DNA of 64,000 nt. Source: Dyella_B sp035690825 (GTDB lineage Bacteria; Pseudomonadota; Gammaproteobacteria; Xanthomonadales; Rhodanobacteraceae). Location: contig NZ_JBQCHP010000028.1 of the NCBI RefSeq assembly GCF_051954575.1, forward strand, positions 1-64,000, read 5' to 3'. Of the stretch, positions 23,500 through 33,465 are shown one piece after another. The notes below the pieces were generated by a model. That model worked only from the letters and a program-made list of their open reading frames with translations, searched no databases and was not told the DNA's origin. The position numbers and the translations under genes are program-made. Within the stretch, counting starts at the first letter, position 1; every line of letters begins with the position of its first letter.

Positions 23500-26400
23500 A
23501 TGAATATTTTCGAGCCGATCATTCGCCGCCCAACCGGTATTTCGCTGCTTGCCATCGGCTTGGTGCTGGCGGGCTTCTGCGCCTATCTGCTGATAGGTAT
23601 CGCCGCTTTTCCCTCGATCCAATTTCCTGTCATCGCAGTGGCTGCCACGTTACCCGGCTCCAGCGCGCAGACCGTGGCCGCAACCGTCACGGCACCGCTT
23701 GAACGTCAGCTGGCGCGCATTTCCGGCATCCAGCAGATGACTTCCAATTCGAACGCCGGCGGCACGCTGATCCTGATCCAGTTCGACATGTCGCGCAGCG
23801 CGGATCAGGCCGCGCGCGACGTACAGGCAGCACTCAATGCCGCCTCACCGGATCTGCCGGCCGTCATGGCATTGTCTCCGCCACAGTATTTCAAGAACGA
23901 TACCTCGCAGATTCCCGTGCTGCTGATCGCCATGACGTCGACCAGCATGCCGCCAGACAAGCTTTACGACCTGGCCAACACATTGATGCTTCCGGCCGTG
24001 GCGCAGGTCACAGGCGTGTCGCAGGCGCAGTTGATCGGCGGCTCGCCGCACGCTGTGCGCATCTCGCTTAACAACAGCGCGCTGACTGCCAAAGGCTTGA
24101 CCGCCAACGATGTCGCCAACGTGCTGCGCGCTGCCAATGTCACCTCGCCGCAGGGCGTCCTGAGCGACGGCATGACGCAAATGACGGTATCGGCCAACGA
24201 CGGTCTTCAGACGCCGTCCGATTTCGCCTCCCTCGTCATCGCCAACCGGAAAGGCGTACCGATACATCTTTCCGATGTCGCCACCGTCAGCAGCGGCCAG
24301 CAGGATTCCACCCAGGCAGCCTGGTTCAACCATCGCCGCGGCGTGATCATGCAGGTGCAGAAGCGTTCCGATGCAAATGCCGTGCAAGTGGTGCAGGCCA
24401 TCCGCGATGCGCTGCCCAAACTGCAGAAGCTGGTGCCGGCCGACGTGCAGATCACCCCGATTTTCGACCTGACCCTGTCCACCAAATCCGCCCTGCACGA
24501 GGTGGAGATCGCACTGCTGATCAGCATCGTCATGGTTGCGCTGGTGATGCTGCTGTTTCTCAGGCGCGTTCGCCCCACGCTTATCGCCATGCTCAGCGTG
24601 CCGCTGTCGCTGGCCGGCGCGTTCGTGCTGATGTACACGCTCGGCTTCACGCTCAACATGCTGTCGCTGATCGCGCTGGTGCTGTGCATCGGCTTTGTGG
24701 TGGACGACGCCATCGTGGTGATCGAGAACATCTTTCGCCATATGGAGCAGGGCGCGAAACCATTGGATGCCGCCTTGATCGGCGTGGGCGAGATCGGCTT
24801 TACGGTGGTCTCGATTACCCTGTCGCTGGTGGCGGTGTTTGCACCGATGGTGTTCGGCAACAGTCCGATGGTGATGTTGCTGCGTGAGTTCTCGGTCACG
24901 CTGATCGCCACCATCGTGATTTCGGCGCTGGTGTCGCTCACCCTCACGCCAGCCCTGTGTGGCCGCTACCTGGTGCAGGAGACGCGCGAACGGCCAGCGC
25001 CCGGCAAGCTGGAAATGGCCGTGGAACGCATGGACCGCTGGATGCTTCGCATCTATGCGCGCGCGCTGGATTGGGCGATGCACCATCGGCGCGTGATGCG
25101 CTGGCAACCGCTGATCCTTATCGTATTGACGGTCGGCTTGGCGATGGCCGTGGTGAAGACCGCGGGCGGTGCACTGATGCCGGAGGGCGATACCGGCATG
25201 TTGCAGGCGGACATGGTGGCCGATCCGAATATTTCTCCCGACGCGCTCGCCAAGCGCGCGCAGGCGGTACAAGCCGTGATGCTGGCCGACCCGGCGGTGA
25301 TCGACGTCGCGTCGTTCCTGGGCGGCAACAATACCAATGGCGCGGTGGGTAACGAAGCCTCGTTCTTTATCGACCTCAAGCCGCGCGGCGATGGTCCCGG
25401 GCAGCGCCGCGATGCGGCGGACAAAGTGATCAAGCGGCTCAACGAGCACTACAAGAAGCTGACCGACGTGAACGTCGCCGTCACCAGCCTGGGCTTTTTC
25501 AACGGCGGCGGCGGAAGCAGGGCGAAAGGCCAGTACGCCTTCTCGCTCACCAGCACCACCAGCCAGCCCCTGCAGCAACCCAGCCTGCGGCTGGCGCAGG
25601 TGATGCGCAAGATGAAGCAGTTCAAGGACGTCAGCACCAGCTTCGACAATATCGGCAAGCAGCAACTGGTGGAGATCGATCGCGATGCCGCGTCGCGGAT
25701 GCAGGTCACTGTCGGGCAGATCGACCAGGCGCTGACCGATGCATTCGGGCAGACGCCGGCATCGGTGATCTATTCGGACATCAACCAATACCAGGTGATC
25801 CTGATCGCTGACAACGCCTATTCACTGAGCCCCGGCACCTTGCTGAACCTGTATGTGCGAAGCAGCACCAACAAGATGGTGCCACTCTCGGCCATGGTGC
25901 ATATCCGCCCACGCATCGAACCCATCGGCATCCAACACTACAACCAGCTGGAATCGGCAAGCATCAACTACAACCTCGCCGACGGCGTCAGCCAGGCCGA
26001 TGGCCTGAAGTACGTCGACCAGGCCATGTTCGCCGCACGACTGCCGCCTGGCGTGATGAAACAGTACACCGGCGACAACCAGAAGCTGATGGAAGCGGCC
26101 ACCAACACGCTCGTCATGTTCATGGCGGTGATCCTGGCGATGTACATCGTGCTGGGCATTCTGTACGAGAGCCTGATCCATCCGCTGACCATCCTCTCCA
26201 CCCTGCCCGCCGCTGGCATGGGCGCCTTTCTCGCCATGCTGATCACGCACACGCAATTGAGCACGATGTCGGTGATCGCGGTGCTGATGCTGATCGGCAT
26301 CGTGAAGAAGAACGCGATCCTGATGGTGGATTTCGCCCTGGTCGCCGAACGCGAAGGCGGCCTGACACCACCCGAAGCGATCCGCGAAGCGGCACTCGTG

Positions 26401-26688
26401 CGCTTCCGTCCCATCACCATGACCACCCTGGTGGCAATGGGTGCGGCGCTGCCGCTGGCGATCGGCTTCGGCATCGGCTCGGAGATGCGCCAGCCGCTGG
26501 GCATTGCGATTCTCGGCGGACTGCTCGTATCGCAGCTGCTGACCTTGCTCAGCACGCCTGCGATTTACCTGTGGCAGCACGACCGGCGTGTGCGCAAGGC
26601 GGTGCGCCGCGCACGGCGAGAGGAGAAGCGTCGCTCGCATCAATTGGGTAAATCGGCCGTGACGCCTAGCGCCGAACAGACTGGGTGA
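23500..26688 (+). CDS. RND-family multidrug efflux permease, MdtC type (second of tandem pair)
   Basis: A 1062-residue paralogue of the preceding protein, with the same start (MNIFEPIIRRPTGISLLAIG), the same VVDDAIVVIENIFRHME proton-relay helix near residue 401, and the same GIVKKNAILMVDFAL segment in the second half. In E. coli the related MdtB and MdtC form a mixed trimer, so two adjacent unlike subunits suggest a heteromeric pump. Its partners (adaptor, TolC) must be supplied from elsewhere, because the next gene is an unrelated RHS protein 507 bp on. Confidence 0.93.
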   Translation: MNIFEPIIRRPTGISLLAIGLVLAGFCAYLLIGIAAFPSIQFPVIAVAATLPGSSAQTVAATVTAPLERQLARISGIQQMTSNSNAGGTLILIQFDMSRSADQAARDVQAALNAASPDLPAVMALSPPQYFKNDTSQIPVLLIAMTSTSMPPDKLYDLANTLMLPAVAQVTGVSQAQLIGGSPHAVRISLNNSALTAKGLTANDVANVLRAANVTSPQGVLSDGMTQMTVSANDGLQTPSDFASLVIANRKGVPIHLSDVATVSSGQQDSTQAAWFNHRRGVIMQVQKRSDANAVQVVQAIRDALPKLQKLVPADVQITPIFDLTLSTKSALHEVEIALLISIVMVALVMLLFLRRVRPTLIAMLSVPLSLAGAFVLMYTLGFTLNMLSLIALVLCIGFVVDDAIVVIENIFRHMEQGAKPLDAALIGVGEIGFTVVSITLSLVAVFAPMVFGNSPMVMLLREFSVTLIATIVISALVSLTLTPALCGRYLVQETRERPAPGKLEMAVERMDRWMLRIYARALDWAMHHRRVMRWQPLILIVLTVGLAMAVVKTAGGALMPEGDTGMLQADMVADPNISPDALAKRAQAVQAVMLADPAVIDVASFLGGNNTNGAVGNEASFFIDLKPRGDGPGQRRDAADKVIKRLNEHYKKLTDVNVAVTSLGFFNGGGGSRAKGQYAFSLTSTTSQPLQQPSLRLAQVMRKMKQFKDVSTSFDNIGKQQLVEIDRDAASRMQVTVGQIDQALTDAFGQTPASVIYSDINQYQVILIADNAYSLSPGTLLNLYVRSSTNKMVPLSAMVHIRPRIEPIGIQHYNQLESASINYNLADGVSQADGLKYVDQAMFAARLPPGVMKQYTGDNQKLMEAATNTLVMFMAVILAMYIVLGILYESLIHPLTILSTLPAAGMGAFLAMLITHTQLSTMSVIAVLMLIGIVKKNAILMVDFALVAEREGGLTPPEAIREAALVRFRPITMTTLVAMGAALPLAIGFGIGSEMRQPLGIAILGGLLVSQLLTLLSTPAIYLWQHDRRVRKAVRRARREEKRRSHQLGKSAVTPSAEQTG

Positions 26689-27195
26689 GATGCAACAGTC
26701 TTCTTGCGGCTATATATATCCGCCCTGACAGCCGAGGATGATTTGCGACAGGTGCGCCGCTGACGTCCTCCGTTTCCGAGGCGCTGACGAAATGTGACAC
26801 CCCTGTTTCCATCGCCTAACGGCGCCGGCTTCATGTGATATCGTGGCGCGGTTCACGGCTGGCTATGCAGGGGAGCTACGGCCATGGTTGTTCCATGTTT
26901 CATCGCGTTGTCGATACCGACCTTGTGCGGAATGCGAGTGCTGCATCAGCGCGACCGAATTCCGCTTCGCACGCACCGCTTCGTGCACCGGTCGATGGCA
27001 ATCGCCGTCGCGCCGCCGGATTGATATATCCCCTATTCAAAATCCCAGCAGGCAATAGGAACGCCGGGCGCACGTCTCTGTGAGATTTTTTGCCCCGGCC
27101 CTGCTTCGCAGATGAATTCGGTGCCGGCGATCGTAGCGCGTCGGCATATTTGCGGCGGGCCGGGTTACTTGGACGGTAACTTTGGAGAATGATGG
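26689..27195. other. 507-bp gap between the RND pair and the RHS gene
   Basis: No gene is supported. The sequence is less GC-rich than its surroundings in places (a TATATATAT run at 26711). It ends in a clear ribosome-binding site GGAG at 27184-27187 for the RHS gene. It probably contains the RHS promoter; no terminator with a T-run was recognised. Confidence 0.4.
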
Positions 27196-30100
27196 ATGAG
27201 TATTCCTTTTCGCGCATTATCGCTGGCCATTCTTTTTGCATGCACCGCCCAGGCTGTGCATGCCCAAACGACCAGCGGCCAGTCGTCTTATTTTGGGGCT
27301 CCTTACACAGCCAGCAATCTTCCCGGACCGAACTCGTTCCAGGATATCGCCAGCGCGATGCGCGCCATCGATAACACTTACCTTGTCATCGATCCCACGC
27401 ACGGCTGCGCGCCGATCGTGCATAAGCTTACAGACCCGCTCTCGTCAAAGCCGTACGGCAACGTGCTGACCGATAGTCCTAATGCACCTTGCAGCGGCAG
27501 CAACAGCGTAATGGCGTCGCTTTACTCTTATGCACCTGGAAAGAACCTGGGCAGGATCCGCGATGGACAACCGCAAGCGTCTTCTCTTGACGGCAGCATC
27601 CATTACGGCACCGGCAACGAATTTCTGGAAGAGGAAGACGCTTCGCTTGGTGCGCTCAGTTTTCGGCGCTATTACAACAGCCACCCCGCGACGGCCAGCT
27701 CGCATATCGGCAACCATTGGCGGCACAGCTTCGATCGCAGTCTGTCGTACGTCGCCTCGTCGGACGGCGCGGCGGCTATCGTGACGGCGTTTCGCGCCGA
27801 CGGTTTGCAGGAGACCTTCAACCTGCAATCCGGTCAGTGGGTGGCCGATCCCGATATCGCCGATCGCCTGACTTCGCAGACGGACAACAGTGGCCACATC
27901 ACCGGCTGGACGCTCCTCGATGCGGTCTCGCGCAATGTGGAAACCTACGATGCCAACGGCCTGCTGCAATCCATCGTACGCCCAGATGGGCAAGCGGTGG
28001 TGCTCAGCTACAGCACTGCGGCCATGCCGGCGCCCGGTACGTCGGCACTGGGCTTGCTGTTGCAGGTATCCGATTCGCATGGACGAGCCATCCGCTTTGC
28101 CTACACCAACCAAGGACAGATCCAGACGATACAACTGCCTGATGGCCTGATGCTCGGCTACAACTACGACGCCAACGGCAATCTGTCTGCCGTACGCCAG
28201 ACTGACGGCTCGAATCACTCCTATATGTACGCCGAGATGCAGTATTCGAGCACCAATCTGCCGTATCTGCTGACCGGCGAAACCGATGAAACGGGCAATC
28301 GCGTCGCTACCATGACATACGATTACAGCGGTCGCGCGACAAGTTTGAAGTTGGCATACAACAGTTCGGCGCTGCAGGTCTCCTATGCAGGCCCCGGCCA
28401 GGCCACGGTGACATACCCGTCAGGGGTGCAAGTGGGACTCCAGTTTGTCGCACCCTTTGGCACCCTGCATGTGAATGCGTTGAACGCATCCTGTTCGTCC
28501 TGCACTCAATCGTATTACGCCACGGCTGCGTTTGACGGAAACGGTTACCCATCAAGCAGAACGGACTTCAACGGTAATACGACGCAGATGCTTTATGACG
28601 CGAACGGCCTGTTGCAACAACAAATTGAAGGGGCGAATTCACCCACGTCGCGCATTACGAAGTTCACCTGGGATACCAACTTCCGTGTACCTCTTACACG
28701 CACTATCAGCGATGCCTACGGTACGGTGCTGAGCAGTACCCAATGGGCGTACGACGGCAATGGCAGGATGATGGCGCGTTGCGAAACCGATCCAGCGCAA
28801 ACAGGATCGGGTTATAGCTGCGCCTCTAGCGGCCCTGTGCCCGCCAGTGTGAGGCGCTGGACTTATGTCTATTGCACTGCGATAGACAACGTGCAATGTC
28901 CGCAAATCGGTTTGTTGACGGCCGTGATAGGGCCGCGCACCGACATACAAAGCAGGACGACTTACAGCTATTACGCCAATGGAGACCTGCATTCGATCAC
29001 CGATCCACTGGGGCATGTCGCCACGATGGTCGGTTACGACGGGGATGGACGCGTCACACATATGATCGACGCCAATGGCGTCGCTACGGATTTCAGCTAT
29101 ACGCCGCGTGGTTGGCTGGCCTCTCGCGCCGTGAATGGTGCAACAACCACCCTTTCCTATACTCCCTTTGGCATGGTGGCCTCGATAGCCGATGCGGACG
29201 GCGTTACCACGCGCTACAACTACGACCCCGCCCATAACCTCGCTCTGGTCATGGATGCGATGGGCAATGCCGTGCAATACAACGTGGACCCGTTCGGCGA
29301 AATCATTGGGGAATACACCTATGACAGCAGCAATCAACTGCGCCGCACTCAGTCTCGTTCCTGGAACCCTCTGGGGCAAATCACCCAGCTTACCGATGGC
29401 CGAAACCAGGTATTCAATGCCAACTGGGGCGACAGCTACGACCGCGATGGCAACCTGACGCACAGCGCGGATGCGTTGAACACCCAGCATATGGCGGCTT
29501 ACGACAGCCTCAATCACCTGCTCCGTACGGTGGACAACGGCAATGACGGATCCACGTCGAACGTAACGGTCAATTACATGTACGACCCGCTGGGTCATCT
29601 CATGAGCATGACGGATCCATCCGGCTTCATGAGCAGCTATCACTATGACGGGCTGTCCGATCGTATCGACGAAATCACGCCCGATGCGGGCCACGTCGGC
29701 AGGGCGTATGACCAGGCCGGCAACCTGATGACGATCTGGGATTCGATGCGCAGTGTCAATTACAGATACGACGCACTGAATCGCATCACGCAAGCCAGCT
29801 ATGTCGATGGCAGCAGCAGCGTCTTCTATTACGACGAACCGAACGGCACCACCGGTTGCAGCAACTCCTACCCCATAGGTCGCCTGACACGTGTAATGGA
29901 AGCTGCGGTGACGACGACGTATTGTTACGACGCGCAGGGACGCGTAATCCAGAAAATGCAGACCGTCGTCAACGGCAAGATCGACAGCACGACATACGAT
30001 CGCACTCCAGCAGGACGGATCAAGGGCATCACCTATCCCAGCCAGAACCATCTGTACTACAGCTTCGATCCTGATGGCCGCATTCAGGGCATCTCGATGT

Positions 30101-31227
30101 CGCTGGCCAATGGCGGCGCCAACACTCCGGTCGTCAGCAATGTATCGTATCTGCCGTTTGGTCCAGTGCAGTCTTATACGCTCGGCAACGGCCAGATGAT
30201 CACCCGGACCTACGACACGAGCTACCGGGTCAGCGATCTGAGCAGCCCTGCCTTCCAGCTGCATATGGCGCGAGACCCTGCCGGCAATGTGATCGCCATC
30301 GGCAGTGGACCGAATGCAAACCCTGTCATCGAAACCTATCGTTACGATGGACTGAATCGCCTGACCACCATCGCCGATGCCAACAACAATGTCATCGAAA
30401 GCGTTTTCTACAATCAGGCAGGTGACCGCCTGAGCAAGAGCGGGACTGGCCTGGCGACCGGCAGTTACAGCTACAACAATGGCACGCATCAATTGATCGC
30501 CGCAGGCAATGCCATGCGTAATGTGGATCCTGTCGGCAACACGACGTCGATCGCACAGGCCGGCAACACCTACGGTTTCAGCTACGACCCGCAGAATCAT
30601 CTGGGCCTGCTGCAACTCAATCAAACGCCGCTGGCGTTTTACAGCTACAACACCAAGGGCGAGCGTGTTGCCAAGACGATCAACAATGTCTCACAACGAT
30701 ACGTCTATGACGGTCAAGGTCGCCTGCTCGGTGAGTATGGCAACAGCAATCGCGACTATATCTGGCTCGACATGATTCCAGTGGCAAATGCCGACATGAG
30801 CCCGGCAACGAGCTCTCTGGTTTTTGTCACCGCAGATCATCAGGGCACGCCACGCGCCATCAGCGACGCCAGCGGCAATACGATCTGGCAATGGCCTTAT
30901 GCCGGGGGCAATGCCTGGGGTGAGCTGTCGCCGAAGAGCAACGGGTATGTGTATAACCTGCGCTACACCGGCCAGTACTTCGATAGCGAAAGCAATTTGG
31001 TATATGCAGCCGGCCGTTTCTACGATCCGACCACAGGGCGTTTTCTGCAAAACGATCCGTGGGGCACCGGCAACAAGATGGGGGCGTATATCTTTGCGCG
31101 GAACAATCCCCTGGCTGATCAGGATGCCAGGCCGTTGCCCACGAGCCAAGGCAATATCCTGAGTGGCTGGCTCGCCACCTCGCCGGCATGGATGGAATCC
31201 GCGATCGAGCCGTCGATGCCTCATTGA
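27196..31227 (+). CDS. Secreted RHS/YD-repeat protein with short non-toxin tip
   Basis: A 1343-residue protein with a Sec signal peptide (cleaved near AVHA). A DUF6531-like opening (FLEEEDASLGALSFRRYYNS) is followed by many YD repeats of the form YDxxGR/YDxxNR from about residue 240 to 1200. It ends in the RHS core signature (YTGQYFDSESNLVYAAGRFYDPTTGRFLQNDP, YIFARNNPL). Canonical cores continue NPLxxxDPxG into a variable toxin. Here the reading goes NPLADQDARPLP and stops 27 residues later, so the tip looks lost or frameshifted. No PAAR, VgrG or immunity gene is adjacent. It may act as a surface or scaffold protein, or be a decayed toxin. Confidence 0.85.
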   Translation: MSIPFRALSLAILFACTAQAVHAQTTSGQSSYFGAPYTASNLPGPNSFQDIASAMRAIDNTYLVIDPTHGCAPIVHKLTDPLSSKPYGNVLTDSPNAPCSGSNSVMASLYSYAPGKNLGRIRDGQPQASSLDGSIHYGTGNEFLEEEDASLGALSFRRYYNSHPATASSHIGNHWRHSFDRSLSYVASSDGAAAIVTAFRADGLQETFNLQSGQWVADPDIADRLTSQTDNSGHITGWTLLDAVSRNVETYDANGLLQSIVRPDGQAVVLSYSTAAMPAPGTSALGLLLQVSDSHGRAIRFAYTNQGQIQTIQLPDGLMLGYNYDANGNLSAVRQTDGSNHSYMYAEMQYSSTNLPYLLTGETDETGNRVATMTYDYSGRATSLKLAYNSSALQVSYAGPGQATVTYPSGVQVGLQFVAPFGTLHVNALNASCSSCTQSYYATAAFDGNGYPSSRTDFNGNTTQMLYDANGLLQQQIEGANSPTSRITKFTWDTNFRVPLTRTISDAYGTVLSSTQWAYDGNGRMMARCETDPAQTGSGYSCASSGPVPASVRRWTYVYCTAIDNVQCPQIGLLTAVIGPRTDIQSRTTYSYYANGDLHSITDPLGHVATMVGYDGDGRVTHMIDANGVATDFSYTPRGWLASRAVNGATTTLSYTPFGMVASIADADGVTTRYNYDPAHNLALVMDAMGNAVQYNVDPFGEIIGEYTYDSSNQLRRTQSRSWNPLGQITQLTDGRNQVFNANWGDSYDRDGNLTHSADALNTQHMAAYDSLNHLLRTVDNGNDGSTSNVTVNYMYDPLGHLMSMTDPSGFMSSYHYDGLSDRIDEITPDAGHVGRAYDQAGNLMTIWDSMRSVNYRYDALNRITQASYVDGSSSVFYYDEPNGTTGCSNSYPIGRLTRVMEAAVTTTYCYDAQGRVIQKMQTVVNGKIDSTTYDRTPAGRIKGITYPSQNHLYYSFDPDGRIQGISMSLANGGANTPVVSNVSYLPFGPVQSYTLGNGQMITRTYDTSYRVSDLSSPAFQLHMARDPAGNVIAIGSGPNANPVIETYRYDGLNRLTTIADANNNVIESVFYNQAGDRLSKSGTGLATGSYSYNNGTHQLIAAGNAMRNVDPVGNTTSIAQAGNTYGFSYDPQNHLGLLQLNQTPLAFYSYNTKGERVAKTINNVSQRYVYDGQGRLLGEYGNSNRDYIWLDMIPVANADMSPATSSLVFVTADHQGTPRAISDASGNTIWQWPYAGGNAWGELSPKSNGYVYNLRYTGQYFDSESNLVYAAGRFYDPTTGRFLQNDPWGTGNKMGAYIFARNNPLADQDARPLPTSQGNILSGWLATSPAWMESAIEPSMPH

Positions 31228-31241
31228 GCTCAACGTCGAGC

Positions 31242-31266
31242 ATGGGCAGACAGGAAGTCTGCCCAT
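31242..31266 (+). terminator. Hairpin after the RHS gene
   Basis: ATGGGCAGAC-AGGAA-GTCTGCCCAT is a perfect 10-bp stem 15 bp after the RHS stop. No T-run follows, so it is a possible Rho-assisted or bidirectional end signal between this gene and the convergent M50 gene. Confidence 0.5.
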
Positions 31267-31344
31267 TGCTGCCAGCACCGTTGGACAAAAGTCCTTCGCC
31301 GGTATGGTTATCGGCCTAGGAAATGTGTCGTATCTGCACGTACC

Positions 31345-33459
31345 TCAGCTGCTGGCCTCCCGCTCCAGTGCCGCTGTCAGGCGCATCAGCATGCGCCAGG
31401 CGTAACTTTCGTGGGCGTTGCCAAGGTTTGCCGTACCTGCCATCTGTCGGCTGAGTCCCGCATGTTCCTGGCAGTCGCCAATGCGTACCCGATAGGTGGT
31501 GACGAGCGGTATCAGTTGATGCGTGGTCGGCTGCTTCTCGGCCGGCACCGGACCGCCGTAAGGGCTGCCGATCGAAGGCTCGTCGAGCGTGGCGAGATTG
31601 ACACGGTCCACCGCCGTAACCCGGCAATGCAGCGTGCCTGTCTCCGCGATGGTGGCCACGAAACGGGCCGCATCGCCCGCAGCGACATGGCCGACGCCTT
31701 CTTCGCCGACAAACGCCTCGCCCTTGATGCCGTCCGGGCCGATCACGTCGAACAGATGCTCGCCGCGCGCCAGCCACGTGCCGGCGGCGAGCCCTTCGTT
31801 ATCGATCTGCACAGCGCCATCGAACGGCGCGCGCAAGGTGAGCTGCCGGGTTTCGCGCTCCAGGCCCGCCACGGTTTCGCGAGCCGCTTCCCAGCGCTTG
31901 CGCAAGGCGACGCCTTCCTGCAGCAATTGCGGGTTGAACGGCTGCTGCTCAACTTGCCAGCGCAGCTGTGCTTCCTCCACGCGCGCGGCGTTCAGGCGAT
32001 AGGCGAGGTCTGGCGAAACGAGCATGGCAAGCACATCGCCTGCATGAACGTGCGCGCCATCGCGTGGCAACGGAGCATCTGCCGATATATAACCGGCTTC
32101 CGGTGCGTACAGCCCTTGCGCACGCAACGGACCCAGTACCGCTGGCGCTCCGATACCACCGTGCCAGGGCAGGACCAGCCATGCCACCAGCAAGCTGGCC
32201 AATACCGTGCTGCGCACCGTCTGCCTGCGCCAGCGCAGTGCGTCGCGCCTGCGCCAGCAGGCTTTCACTTCGGTAACGACCGGCCGCACGATGAACCAGC
32301 CAAATTCCACCGCAAACAGCAGTACGCCCAGCGCCTTGAAGAAGGCGTGGTAGACGATCAGCGCGATCGATAGAAATACCACCAGCCGGTACAGCCAGGT
32401 CACGAAGGTGAAGGCGATCAGGAAGCGGCGACGTGCTGGCGTGCACGGTTCGGGCTGGGGGTCGCCAAAGCCGAACAGCCATTCGCGCATCCACCAACGG
32501 CCGAAGGCAAAGGCACGATCATGCAGATTGGGCATGCCCAGCCAATCGGAAAGCAAGAAGTAACCGTCGAAACGCATGAACGGGCTGGCGTTGATGGTGA
32601 GCGTGCTGATCCAGGTAGTGGTCGCCAGCAGAAAGGCGGCGGCACTGAGCGGCCCGTCGGGCAGCAGGCTCCAGGCAAGCGTGGCGAATGCGGCCAGCGC
32701 AAGTTCGGCAAGCATGCCGGCGGCGCCAATGTGCAGTCGCGCGCGGCGGCTGCGCACCTTCCACGCTTCGGTGGTATCGGTGTAGAGCATCGGCACCATC
32801 ACCAGCAACGCAATGCCCATCGTGGGCACGCGACAGCCATAGCGATAGGCCGTAAAAGCGTGGCCGAATTCGTGCAATACCTTGGCGAACGCAAGCGTAA
32901 GGCCAATCGCCAGCAACCCATGCCAATCGGCATACGCGCGAAAGGTGTGGGTGAAGGCATCCCAGCGGCGCGAGACCAGCGCCAGCCCAAGCACCGCACA
33001 CACACCTACGATCGCCCAGAACGCAGGCCGATAGACGAACTCGACGTAACGCGCACCGCGGCGCAGGAACGGCATCGGGCGCCACAGCGGAACGCGGATC
33101 AGCAAATAATGCTTGAGCAGCCACATGGCGCGCGTCACACGACTTGCCTCCGCCACCGCACGCAGGCGCTCGGTGCTGTCAGCGGTAGCCGCTACAAACA
33201 GGTTCGCGCTCTGCAGCAGGCGCAGCAGAGCGTCGAAATCGTCCAGGCTTACCGTGAGCGTGGTGTCGCGGTTGACGGCCTCGACGATCTTCTGCGGGTC
33301 ATCGAGCGACCAGCGCGAAAGTATTTCGAAGGCAGGCCAGCCCAACTGGTAGAAATGGTTGGCGGCCGGGTCGTGCAGCATCCAGGTAGGGGAACCATCG
33401 GGTGCGGCCGCACCGCGCGACACGCTCAATTCCTGGCGCAATGAAGGCAATCGTGCCAT
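31345..33459 (-). CDS. M50 (site-2-protease-like) membrane peptidase fused to HlyD-type adaptor
   Basis: A 704-residue multi-pass protein. Residues 1-100 form a soluble PqqD-like or peptide-binding region (PTWMLHDPAANHFYQLGWPAFEIL). The middle carries the zinc motif VLHEFGHAFTAYRYG near 196 and the second S2P motif NASPFMRFDGYFLLSDWLG near 290 within six or more hydrophobic segments. After the last membrane segment (about 425) a lipoyl/HlyD domain follows (YAPEAGYISADAPLPRDGAHVHAGDVL; LTLRAPFDGAVQIDNEGL). Such fusions are annotated as putative peptide zinc metalloproteases. It is the last gene of the giant-protein operon, 6 bp after the second adaptor. Its substrate is unproven. Confidence 0.85.
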   Translation of the reverse strand: MARLPSLRQELSVSRGAAAPDGSPTWMLHDPAANHFYQLGWPAFEILSRWSLDDPQKIVEAVNRDTTLTVSLDDFDALLRLLQSANLFVAATADSTERLRAVAEASRVTRAMWLLKHYLLIRVPLWRPMPFLRRGARYVEFVYRPAFWAIVGVCAVLGLALVSRRWDAFTHTFRAYADWHGLLAIGLTLAFAKVLHEFGHAFTAYRYGCRVPTMGIALLVMVPMLYTDTTEAWKVRSRRARLHIGAAGMLAELALAAFATLAWSLLPDGPLSAAAFLLATTTWISTLTINASPFMRFDGYFLLSDWLGMPNLHDRAFAFGRWWMREWLFGFGDPQPEPCTPARRRFLIAFTFVTWLYRLVVFLSIALIVYHAFFKALGVLLFAVEFGWFIVRPVVTEVKACWRRRDALRWRRQTVRSTVLASLLVAWLVLPWHGGIGAPAVLGPLRAQGLYAPEAGYISADAPLPRDGAHVHAGDVLAMLVSPDLAYRLNAARVEEAQLRWQVEQQPFNPQLLQEGVALRKRWEAARETVAGLERETRQLTLRAPFDGAVQIDNEGLAAGTWLARGEHLFDVIGPDGIKGEAFVGEEGVGHVAAGDAARFVATIAETGTLHCRVTAVDRVNLATLDEPSIGSPYGGPVPAEKQPTTHQLIPLVTTYRVRIGDCQEHAGLSRQMAGTANLGNAHESYAWRMLMRLTAALEREASS

Positions 33460-33465
33460 GCGCGC

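Noticed and set aside
27196..31345. Type VI secretion RHS effector with immunity protein
   Set aside because: No PAAR, VgrG or DUF4123 genes, a Sec signal peptide instead, and no small gene after the RHS stop.
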